Position numbers and translations under genes: made by a program | The notes under the pieces: model-generated | Databases searched by the model: none | Told to the model about the DNA's origin: nothing | Seen by the model: only the letters and a program-made list of their open reading frames with translations | Shown here: piece by piece, positions 1-5,628 of the stretch | How the letters are laid out: every line of letters begins with the position of its first letter | Numbering within the stretch: the stretch's first letter is position 1 | Assembly: GCA_937873245.1 (NCBI GenBank) | Contig: CALMVY010000399.1 | Location: 1 to 6,445 of the forward strand | DNA: 6,445 nucleotides | Origin: an uncultured Arthrobacter sp. | GTDB taxonomy: Bacteria > Actinomycetota > Actinomycetes > Actinomycetales > Micrococcaceae | Direction of reading: 5' to 3'

Positions 1-1157
1 CGATCCTGCACGACGACGACGACATCGTCGTCGAGCCTGAGAGCATCATCCGCCTCCTCACTTTCGCGGACCGGTGCAAGACGCCGACCATCGTCGGCGG
101 GCATATGTTTGATCTTTACAACCGAACGGTCATGCACACGTTCGGTGAAGTTGTGAATCCGTACAGGTTCCAGCCTTCGCTGCCAAGCGAGGAAATGATC
201 CTGGGGCACGACTTTATGTCCTCAAACCTTCGCCAGACGTCTTGGCTGCACCGCCGTGTTGACGTGGACTACAACGGCTGGTGGATGTGTATGGTCCCCA
301 CGGCCGTGATTCGCGAAATCGGCCTGTCGCTGCCGCTTTTCATCAAGTGGGATGACTCCGAATACGGCCTTCGCGCCAAAAAGCACGGATTCCCGACCGT
401 TTCCTTGCCTGGTTCGGCCGTTTGGCACGTTTCATGGATCGACAAAGACGACCTCGTCGGCTGGCAGGCCTACTTCCACGCGCGCAACCGTGTTGTCGTG
501 GCGCTGCTGCACAGCCCCTACGAGTACGGTGGGCGCGTCGTCCGCGAGTCCCACTACCATGACGTGAAACACCTCGTTTCGATGCAGTATGCAACTGTCC
601 GCGGGCGTAACTGGGCGATGGAAGATGTCCTCAAGGGGCCGGGCGGTCTTCGGGAGCTGCTGCCGACGAAGTTGCCCGAGATCCGAAAAATGATGGCTGG
701 CTACTCCGACTCGGTGTTCCGCCCTGACCAGGACGATTTCCCGGCCCCGAAAATGGACAAGCCGCCTCGCCGAGGCCACGGCATCACACAGCCTTCGAAG
801 GTCTCACTTCTGCCGTGGGCAGCCAAGACGGTCATCCGACAGCTGCTTAACCCCGTGCGCGGATCAAGCATGGAGCGCCCCCAAGCGACCGTGCCGCACC
901 AGGACAACCGTTGGTGGCGGATGGCCCAGTACGACAGTGCAGTGGTCTCCAATGCAGAGGGAACAGGTGCGTCTTGGTACAAGAGGGACCCGAAGCAGCT
1001 CCGCGAGATGCTTGCTCACAGCGCGCATCTGCACTCAGTCCTGCTCAAGGACTGGCGCGAACTCAGCGCCCAATATCGGGCTGCCGTGGGCGATCTGACT
1101 TCGATGGAGTCATGGAGGAAGACTTTCGAGCAGCACACCCAGAACGAGATCAAGTGA
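1..1157 (+). CDS. glfT2: GlfT2-like galactofuranosyltransferase, C-terminal part (5' end outside window)
   Basis: Frame 3 is open from base 3, so the gene begins before the window; the ATG at 105 is internal. 384 residues are visible, against about 637 in mycobacterial GlfT2, so the N-terminal beta-barrel domain and the start of the GT-A fold are missing. Visible motifs match GlfT2 as I remember it: an acidic metal-binding run (four Asp, nt 12-23), NGWW (Trp pair at nt 279-284), FIKWDD with the candidate catalytic base Asp (nt 348-356), a WH motif (nt 423-428; His a likely metal ligand) and WQAYFHARNR. In mycobacteria this cytoplasmic enzyme uses UDP-galactofuranose to polymerise cell-wall galactan on a lipid carrier. 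The helical C-terminal tail is present and ends in TGA at 1155-1157. The gene overlaps the permease gene by four bases, so coexpression with the exporter is likely. The family is quite sure; the exact polymer is inferred. Confidence 0.88.
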   Translation, partial: ILHDDDDIVVEPESIIRLLTFADRCKTPTIVGGHMFDLYNRTVMHTFGEVVNPYRFQPSLPSEEMILGHDFMSSNLRQTSWLHRRVDVDYNGWWMCMVPTAVIREIGLSLPLFIKWDDSEYGLRAKKHGFPTVSLPGSAVWHVSWIDKDDLVGWQAYFHARNRVVVALLHSPYEYGGRVVRESHYHDVKHLVSMQYATVRGRNWAMEDVLKGPGGLRELLPTKLPEIRKMMAGYSDSVFRPDQDDFPAPKMDKPPRRGHGITQPSKVSLLPWAAKTVIRQLLNPVRGSSMERPQATVPHQDNRWWRMAQYDSAVVSNAEGTGASWYKRDPKQLREMLAHSAHLHSVLLKDWRELSAQYRAAVGDLTSMESWRKTFEQHTQNEIK

Positions 1158-2035
1158 GCGGCGTCAGCCTAAGCGAACTCACCACCCCCGGCGTCGGGGG
1201 AGGGATCCGCGACATCCGTCAGTCCGGGTTCTTGCTGAAGTTGTTGGTGCGGAAAGAACTCAAGGTCCGTTACAGGGGTTCCGTCCTAGGGCTGATGTGG
1301 TCCTACGTGAAACCCGGCGTCCAGTTCATTGTGTTTTACATCGCACTGGGCGTATTTCTTGGATTGGAAAAAAGCCCCAAGAACCCTGACGGGCTCGCCA
1401 ACTATGCCATCTACCTTTTCTCGGGAATTGTGCTCATCAATTTCTTTTCCGAAGCACTGGGCAATGCGGCGAGGTCAATAGTCCATAACGGCAACTTGAT
1501 CAAGAAGATCTACCTTCCGCGGGAGCTGTTCCCTGTCGCCTCTGTGTGGGTTTCCGCAGTTCACTTTTTTCCGCAGCTGGTTGTGCTCGTCACAGCCTGT
1601 GTTTTTGCTGGGTGGCACCCCAATCTGCTCCAGCTCATGGCTGCGGTCGGAGGCTTTGTCATCGTTGCACTTCTTGCCACAGGACTCGGCCTGCTGTTCG
1701 GCTCGGCAAACGTCTATTTCCGTGACTCCGAGAACATCGTCGACATGTTGCTGATGATTGCGACATGGGCTTCGCCGGTCATGTACTCGTGGACCATGGT
1801 TCGGGACAAGATTGGGGATGTCGCTTTCGCCATCTACCAGGCGAATCCCATCACCGTTGGAGTGGAGCTGTTCCACTACGCTTTCTGGTTGCCTACTACC
1901 GATGGTTCAGCGCCCATGCCGCCGAATTTGTTCACCGTGTGGGTGCCCGTGGGAATCGTTCTTTCGGTTGCGGTCCTTGTCCTGGGCCAATTTACATTTC
2001 GTCGGCTCGAAGGCCGATTCGCACAGGAGTTGTGA
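1154..2035 (+). CDS. wzm: ABC-2 type polysaccharide export permease (Wzm/RfbD-like)
   Basis: Membrane subunit of an ABC exporter for lipid-linked polysaccharide; it should form a dimer with the ATPase encoded next. From the GTG at 1154 it has 293 residues, normal for Wzm/TagG/RfbD proteins. About six membrane segments can be seen (roughly residues 52-71, 84-102, 130-152, 162-186, 195-212, 262-281). They follow an amphipathic N-terminal stretch with the family-typical VRKELKVRYRGSVLG (32-46). KKIYLPRELFP (117-127) is the likely coupling helix; YFRD (188-191) and NPIT (231-234) are also typical. I chose GTG 1154 because it overlaps the glycosyltransferase stop as GTGA; an in-frame ATG at 1112 is possible but would add residues encoded inside that gene. 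No strong Shine-Dalgarno is seen, which fits translational coupling. The mycobacterial Rv3783 galactan exporter is the closest functional analogue I can name. Confidence 0.88.
   Translation: MSGVSLSELTTPGVGGGIRDIRQSGFLLKLLVRKELKVRYRGSVLGLMWSYVKPGVQFIVFYIALGVFLGLEKSPKNPDGLANYAIYLFSGIVLINFFSEALGNAARSIVHNGNLIKKIYLPRELFPVASVWVSAVHFFPQLVVLVTACVFAGWHPNLLQLMAAVGGFVIVALLATGLGLLFGSANVYFRDSENIVDMLLMIATWASPVMYSWTMVRDKIGDVAFAIYQANPITVGVELFHYAFWLPTTDGSAPMPPNLFTVWVPVGIVLSVAVLVLGQFTFRRLEGRFAQEL
2025..2029 (+). promoter_or_regulatory. Ribosome binding site of the ATPase gene
   Basis: AGGAG lies six bases before the GTG at 2036, inside the last codons of the permease gene. It fixes the start of the ATPase at a GTG that directly abuts the permease stop (TGA 2033-2035), so no bases separate the two genes. 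Confidence 0.7.
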
Positions 2036-2761
2036 GTGGCAAACGCTATTGAAGTTCGGGACGTCAGCAAGCAATTTGTGCTGCGTCACACCCGGTCGTT
2101 GAAGGAGGCCGTCGTATGGCTTGCCAAGGGCCGCCGGGGCGACCTGTCGGAGAAGTTCCACGCGCTCAAAGACGTCTCACTGACGGTAAGGACCGGGGAA
2201 TCGGTGGCGCTTCTTGGGCTGAACGGGTCGGGTAAGTCGACGCTCCTGAAGCATATATCCGGGGTCATGCTTCCCGACTCCGGCACTGTCCGTACCCGCG
2301 GACGGGTGGCTGGCCTCATTGAAGTTGGGGCGGGCTTCCACCCCGACTTGTCTGGCCGGGACAACGTCTACCTCAACGGCGCCATCCTGGGGATGACGGA
2401 GAAGCAGGTCAACGATCGTTTCGACGCCATCGTGGAGTTTGCAGAAATTGGACAGTTTATTGATACGGAAGTGAAGTTCTACTCTTCCGGAATGTATCTG
2501 CGATTGGCCTTTTCGGTAGCGGTCCATACGGACCCTGAGGTCTTCCTCATCGACGAAATTCTGGCGGTCGGAGACGAGCCGTTCCAACGCAAGTGCATCT
2601 CAAAGATTCAGGAATTGGCCCGGAACGGCAAGACGCTCGTTGTGGTCAGCCACGACCTTGACCTGGTGTCGCGCATCTGTGAACGGGGTGTCCTCCTTGA
2701 GCACGGGAACCTGATGTTCGACGGCCCTATTGATCAGGCCGTGGCCCTTCTTCGGGCATAG
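2036..2761 (+). CDS. wzt: ABC polysaccharide exporter ATP-binding protein (Wzt/RfbE/TagH-like)
   Basis: Cytoplasmic nucleotide-binding subunit that powers export of the glycan through the permease encoded just upstream. All motor motifs are present in 241 residues: Walker A GLNGSGKST (61-69), the Wzt/TagH-type switch region GAGFHPDLSGRDN (98-110), signature SSGM (150-153), Walker B ending in FLIDE (Asp173, Glu174) and the H-loop His206 in VVVSHD. The protein ends soon after the ATPase domain, so it lacks the C-terminal carbohydrate-binding domain of Wzt proteins that recognise a capped O-antigen chain (E. coli O9a type). It resembles the short ATPases of the mycobacterial galactan (Rv3781) and teichoic acid (TagH core) exporters. 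The start is GTG 2036, with AGGAG six bases upstream and no gap to the permease stop. A teichoic-acid-type substrate cannot be excluded from this gene alone, but the GlfT2-like neighbour favours a galactofuranan. Confidence 0.9.
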   Translation: MANAIEVRDVSKQFVLRHTRSLKEAVVWLAKGRRGDLSEKFHALKDVSLTVRTGESVALLGLNGSGKSTLLKHISGVMLPDSGTVRTRGRVAGLIEVGAGFHPDLSGRDNVYLNGAILGMTEKQVNDRFDAIVEFAEIGQFIDTEVKFYSSGMYLRLAFSVAVHTDPEVFLIDEILAVGDEPFQRKCISKIQELARNGKTLVVVSHDLDLVSRICERGVLLEHGNLMFDGPIDQAVALLRA

Positions 2762-2859
2762 AGCCGGGAAGGGGCAGGGCTGCCCCCAAGGGGACTGATT
2801 GTCTGAGTGCCCGAACGGGAGCACATCGTTGACGACCGTTTCACTATAGGAAGAGAACT
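2762..2859 (+). other. Intergenic spacer with a small perfect hairpin (2771-2786)
   Basis: 98 bases separate the ATPase and acyltransferase genes, the only real gap in the operon. GGGGCA at 2771-2776 pairs perfectly with TGCCCC at 2781-2786 around a four-base loop. No T-run follows, so it is not a convincing intrinsic terminator; it could stabilise or attenuate the upstream transcript. A TTGACG at 2829-2834 has no acceptable -10 partner at 16-18 bases, so I do not call a promoter. Confidence 0.4.
2848..2855 (+). promoter_or_regulatory. Ribosome binding site of the acyltransferase gene
   Basis: AGGAAGAG ends four bases before the GTG at 2860, with its GGA core about eight bases upstream. No comparable site precedes the in-frame ATGs at 2881 and 2947, so it decides in favour of the GTG start. 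Confidence 0.6.
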
Positions 2860-4995
2860 GTGACTAGTAGGCCGTCGGCGATGGTGCTTCAGGGGCGCCA
2901 CATACGGGTAAGTTCCCTTCCTGGCACGTCGAACACGGGCCTAAGAATGGACATCCAGGGGCTGCGCACTTTGGCCGTGGCACTCGTGATTATTTATCAC
3001 ATCTGGCCGGAACTGCTGCCTGGTGGCTTCGTCGGAGTCGACGTGTTCTTCGTCATTTCAGGCTTTCTCATTGTGGGTTCCCTGGTCAGGGAACTCTCCG
3101 ATACCGGACGGATTCGACTATCCGTTTTCTACGCGAAGCGAATCAGGCGCCTACTGCCGGCCGCCAGCGTGGTCCTGCTTGCGACCACCATCGCTACTGT
3201 GATCTTCCTGCCACAAAACAGGTGGCAGTCAATTTCCCAAGACGTGATCATGTCAGGGCTGCAGGTCCAAAACTGGAATCAAGCGTTCAGCGAAAACAGC
3301 TACGCGGGCGCGACAGCTGCCGTGTCGCCGGTGCAGCATTATTGGTCTCTTGCTGTCGAAGAACAATTCTATTTGGTGACCCCACTGATCCTTTTGGCGG
3401 GGGTGGCCGTCGCTGGGAAACTGCGCTTTAGGATTGAAACCATTTGTCTCGGCGTGTTGGCGTCAGTGTCTCTTGCGTCATTCGTCCACAGCATAGTGTT
3501 TTCGTCCACAGAGCACGGCATCGCGTACTTCGCTACGAGTACCCGAATCTGGGAGCTCGGTGTGGGGGGTCTTGCCGCCGTCCTGTTGCCGAAGATGCAT
3601 CCACGGGCGGTGATCCTGAGGGCCTCGGGTTGGATCGGCCTCTGCGCAATTCTGTACTCCGCGTTGACTTTCTCTACTGCGATGGATTTCCCAGGATACG
3701 TCGCACTCTTGCCGGTGCTGGCTACGGTTTTGGTAGTCGCTTCGGGTGCGTCGCGTTTGCAGCCATCCGTCGACCGCCGTTATTCGGTTACCCAGCTCCT
3801 GAGCCTCCGGCCCGTGACGTATGTTGGTGATCTGTCCTACTCTCTCTACCTCTGGCATTGGCCCGTGGTCGTCTTCTACGTGTTTCTCCTTGGCCGAACG
3901 CCCGGCTACCTTCATGGTGCGGTCATTGTCGGGATCAGCTTGGGTTTGGCCGTTACGTCCTACTACTTCGTCGAGCAAAGGTTCCGTCACCCGGTCAGCC
4001 CTTTCCTGGATCTACCGTTTATAGCAAGACGATGGAGGCCCTGGGGCGGGAACGCACTCGTTGTGGCCGCGGGATTGATCGCAGCCACGACAGTTCCGGC
4101 TCTTGTGCCCTGGGTCGTCGTCGAAGCCAAATCCCAGCAGCTGAGCGGGGCGCTCAACCTACGCGAATATCCGGGAGCGACGGCGTTTGACCCTAATCGC
4201 CCTGCATCGGTTCCCGATGCACTCCCCGTTCAGCCGGATCCCGCCGTGGCATTGAAGGATGTGCCCCTCACCGGCAAGGACGAATGCGGGACCTTTGATC
4301 CGGCGAACATCAGGATCGAGCAATGCGTGTACGGTCCGGCGGATGCCTCGAAAACGATGGTCGTTGTAGGGGACTCGCACGCGGCGCAATACGTGGATGC
4401 GCTTCTTATCGCCGGCACGCCTTCGGGATGGAACGTGCGGGCCATGGTTCGCAATGGCTGTCCTTTTTCTACATCGCCGCCAGCGGATGGCACGACGGTC
4501 TTCCACAATTGTTCCGAGCCGAACAAGTTAACCCTGGAACGAATCCTGCTCCTCCGGCCGCAGCTGGTAGTGGTTTCCGGAATGACGCCAGCCGGCTATC
4601 AGCGTGCGCTCAAATGGGGATGGGATAATCCTCAGGCGCTGGTCGACGGCTATGTCGAGGTCCTGAAGCCACTTCGGGCAGCCGGTATCCGCGTAGCTGT
4701 TGTGGGCGACAACCCTTATCCCGACGTCTCCACTCCTGAGTGCGTTTCGCTCAACGGAACCGATTCACCGATGTGCCAGACCAGGATCCGCGAGGTGGAC
4801 GCCCGGACAGATCCTCTGCAGTTGGCCGGAGCACAGGTACAAGGAGTCGAGCTCCTCGACATGTCGGCCTATTTTTGCCGCCAGGGGGTCTGTCCGGCAG
4901 TTATCGGCAATGTGATGGTCTACCGGGACAACCATATGACCAATACCTTCGCCAAGACGTTGGCGCCAGCGTTGGCGAAGCGACTCGACTTCTAG
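2860..4995 (+). CDS. Membrane acyltransferase family 3 with C-terminal SGNH domain (OafA-like)
   Basis: A 711-residue, two-part O-acyltransferase that probably acylates (often acetylates) a surface glycan. The N-terminal half is the multi-membrane-segment acyltransferase-3 domain, with DIQGLRTLAVALVIIYH (31-47, conserved His47), FVGVDVFFVISGFLI (57-71), HYWSLAVEEQFY (160-171), RIWELGVGGLAAVL (229-242) and SYSLYLWHWP (326-335). After a last membrane segment (about 398-422) comes an extracytoplasmic domain whose GDSH (504-507, Ser506 nucleophile) and late DNH (Asp690, His692) give the SGNH catalytic set. Eight cysteines in this part suggest disulfide bonds outside the cell. In known relatives the membrane domain brings the acyl group across and the SGNH domain places it on the sugar. 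GTG 2860 is chosen for its Shine-Dalgarno; starting at ATG 2947 would remove a 29-residue tail. The position after the exporter genes suggests the exported polymer is its substrate, but acyl group and target are not visible. Confidence 0.87.
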   Translation: MTSRPSAMVLQGRHIRVSSLPGTSNTGLRMDIQGLRTLAVALVIIYHIWPELLPGGFVGVDVFFVISGFLIVGSLVRELSDTGRIRLSVFYAKRIRRLLPAASVVLLATTIATVIFLPQNRWQSISQDVIMSGLQVQNWNQAFSENSYAGATAAVSPVQHYWSLAVEEQFYLVTPLILLAGVAVAGKLRFRIETICLGVLASVSLASFVHSIVFSSTEHGIAYFATSTRIWELGVGGLAAVLLPKMHPRAVILRASGWIGLCAILYSALTFSTAMDFPGYVALLPVLATVLVVASGASRLQPSVDRRYSVTQLLSLRPVTYVGDLSYSLYLWHWPVVVFYVFLLGRTPGYLHGAVIVGISLGLAVTSYYFVEQRFRHPVSPFLDLPFIARRWRPWGGNALVVAAGLIAATTVPALVPWVVVEAKSQQLSGALNLREYPGATAFDPNRPASVPDALPVQPDPAVALKDVPLTGKDECGTFDPANIRIEQCVYGPADASKTMVVVGDSHAAQYVDALLIAGTPSGWNVRAMVRNGCPFSTSPPADGTTVFHNCSEPNKLTLERILLLRPQLVVVSGMTPAGYQRALKWGWDNPQALVDGYVEVLKPLRAAGIRVAVVGDNPYPDVSTPECVSLNGTDSPMCQTRIREVDARTDPLQLAGAQVQGVELLDMSAYFCRQGVCPAVIGNVMVYRDNHMTNTFAKTLAPALAKRLDF

Positions 4996-5009
4996 TTCGA
5001 ACCGCCGAA

Positions 5010-5117
5010 TGTGTGTCAATGGCCGATAGTTTGTACCCATGGGCGGCCAGCAGAAATGCCCGCTGGTGGCCATGAAAACTGCCCAGTCATGGCCACGAGA
5101 TCTGCCCACCGGGTGGT
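5010..5117 (-). mobile_element. Geneless end of an IS21-family element (outermost remnant, 'IS-C')
   Basis: This stretch starts 14 bases after the acyltransferase stop. It begins with TG (TGTGTGTCAATGGCC), as expected for an IS21-family terminus (TG...CA), and consists of four ~23-bp repeats ending in ACCC or GCCC. IS21-family elements carry such multiple repeats at their ends as transposase-binding sites. No istA or istB codons follow before the next element's presumed end at 5118, so it looks like an element cut off by a later insertion or deletion. The alternative is that 5010-5463 is one element with two repeat families. The exact terminal base (5010, 5012 or 5014) is uncertain because of the TGTGTG run. 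Confidence 0.5.
5016..5107. repeat. Four ~23-bp direct repeats, IS21-type terminal repeats
   Basis: Repeats end at 5038, 5061, 5084 and 5107, a strict 23-bp spacing. On the - strand each reads approximately GGGCAGWTYTCNTGGCCA followed by a variable 5-base linker. The two repeats nearest the acyltransferase gene are the most diverged. The GGCC core starts at 5021, 5045, 5068 and 5091. They are probably the transposase-binding sites of the outermost IS remnant. Confidence 0.7.
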
Positions 5118-5128
5118 TGAGTATTTGA
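5118..5128. repeat. 11-bp motif shared with 5516-5526 (presumed IS terminus)
   Basis: TGAGTATTTGA occurs identically at 5118-5128 and 5516-5526. In both places it is followed by related bases (GGCTTTGG and AGGTTTGG) and preceded by unrelated ones. It lies the same way round relative to each istB 3' end. This suggests it is the outer tip of two related IS21-family elements. Confidence 0.6.
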
Positions 5129-5136
5129 GGCTTTGG

Positions 5137-5176
5137 GCACCACCCAATCGTGCGGTTCAGCACCACCGATCGTGCG
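5137..5176. repeat. Two direct repeats at 22-23 bp spacing in IS-A
   Basis: 5137-5154 (GCACCACCCAATCGTGCG) and 5160-5176 (GCACCACCGATCGTGCG) are near-identical, with ends 22 bases apart. They lie between the presumed tip of the element and istB, where IS21-family transposase-binding repeats are expected. Their sequence differs from the 23-bp repeats at 5016-5107, an argument that the two sets belong to different elements. Confidence 0.65.
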
Positions 5177-5221
5177 GGAGAGCGCCAGTGGTGGTGTGGC
5201 TGGGAGCCACTGACGCTCTCC
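5177..5221. repeat. 15-bp inverted repeat just past the istB-A stop
   Basis: GGAGAGCGCCAGTGG (5177-5191) and CCACTGACGCTCTCC (5207-5221) pair with one mismatch around a 15-base spacer. It lies nine bases beyond the istB stop codon (5230-5232, - strand). No T-run follows on the - strand, so it is more likely inverted transposase-binding sites or a hairpin that shields the IS end than a standard terminator. Confidence 0.65.
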
Positions 5222-5229
5222 GTCATCGA

Positions 5230-5463
5230 TTACGCGCTGGTCAGCGCGGTGTGCTCTCTCATGTTGTAGGTGCCCGTCTCGACCCAGATCGTGTTGTGGA
5301 TGATCCGGTCCATGATCGCGTCCGCATGAACACCGGAGCCGAGGCGCTGGTGCCAGTCCTTCTGTGAATACTGGGTGCAGAACACCGTCGACGTTTCGCC
5401 GTAACGGCGCTCCATCAGTTCCAGCAGCATGCCGCGCATCGACTCCGTTGGCGGCTCTTCCAC
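5230..5463 (-). pseudogene. istB: istB fragment, IS21-family transposition helper ATPase, C-terminal 77 residues
   Basis: IstB is the AAA+ ATPase that helps the IstA transposase capture target DNA in IS21-family elements. Only the C-terminal part of its ATPase domain remains, with the family-typical ELMERRYGETSTVFCTQY, KDWHQRLGSGVHADAIMDR and HNTIWVETG. Walker A and B are missing, so the product cannot be active. Similarity begins around EEPPTESMRG; upstream, the frame runs into sequence unlike IstB and meets a stop, so the GTG at 5463 is not a genuine start. It is 53/72 identical to the C-terminus of the second IstB in this window, so the two belong to related but different elements rather than copies of one. 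The stop is TAA at 5230-5232 (- strand). Confidence 0.85.
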
Positions 5464-5515
5464 TCTTAGCGTGGCGGCAGGTGTTCAGCATGCTTGTTGT
5501 GCTGCCGTGTACAAC
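5464..5515. other. 52-base segment of unknown origin between two IS remnants
   Basis: This piece lies between the point where istB-A similarity ends and the presumed tip of the next element (5516). It does not read as IstB in the expected frame, which has a TGA, and shows none of the repeats of either element. It may be leftover target DNA or further IS sequence; I see no gene in it. Confidence 0.4.
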
Positions 5516-5544
5516 TGAGTATTTGAAGGTTTGGAAGCCACTCG

Positions 5545-5610
5545 ATATTGCCTTTCGGGGCCAGTGATATTGCCGGTGGGAGCCAGTGGCCGGGGTTGTG
5601 GGGGCCACTG
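5545..5610. repeat. Three 22-bp direct repeats, IS21-type terminal repeats of IS-B
   Basis: Units 5545-5566, 5567-5588 and 5589-5610 are each 22 bp. The first two both start ATATTGCC and end CCAGTG; the third ends CCACTG and is more diverged. A weaker copy with GCCACT precedes them at about 5524-5544. They lie between the presumed tip and istB, as expected for transposase-binding sites. Confidence 0.65.
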
Positions 5611-5618
5611 GCCCCCAC
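5598..5618. repeat. 21-bp perfect palindrome past the istB-B stop
   Basis: GTGGGGGCCA (5598-5607) and TGGCCCCCAC (5609-5618) are perfect inverted arms around a single central base. It lies ten bases beyond the istB stop and overlaps the innermost 22-bp repeat, mirroring the inverted repeat past istB-A. There is no T-run, so a terminator is unlikely. Confidence 0.7.
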
Positions 5619-5628
5619 CGACGTTTTC

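Larger units (their letters stand above)
5118..5463 (-). mobile_element. IS21-family element end with 3' part of istB ('IS-A')
   Basis: Holds, from its presumed terminus inward, the motif TGAGTATTTGA (5118-5128), a pair of 22-23 bp spaced repeats (5137-5154 and 5160-5176), a 15-bp inverted repeat (5177-5221) and the last 77 codons of istB (5230-5463). IstB similarity stops at about 5463, where the rest of istB and all of istA are missing. The terminus is placed at 5118 because homology to the second element begins exactly there with TG. Confidence 0.6.

Noticed and set aside
9..23. GAC tandem repeat as a microsatellite
   Set aside because: It encodes the acidic metal-binding Asp run of the GlfT2-like enzyme and is explained by function.
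911..1153. Longer start for the permease, giving a 374-residue protein
   Set aside because: The extra part lies wholly inside the glycosyltransferase gene in another frame and does not look like permease sequence; GTG 1154 with a GTGA overlap is the normal arrangement.
2829..2847. Promoter for the acyltransferase (TTGACG and CACTAT)
   Set aside because: Only seven bases separate the two boxes, and no other -10-like hexamer sits 16-18 bases after TTGACG.
5016..5176. CRISPR array suggested by regularly spaced repeats
   Set aside because: The 22-23 bp periodicity is of the whole unit with only ~5-base linkers, there are no unique spacers, no cas genes, and the position beside istB fits IS21 terminal repeats.
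4765..5226. - strand open frames across the acyltransferase end and IS remnant, also 5087-5608
   Set aside because: They cross element borders and repeat arrays, resemble no family I know, and have no ribosome binding site; high GC makes such frames common.
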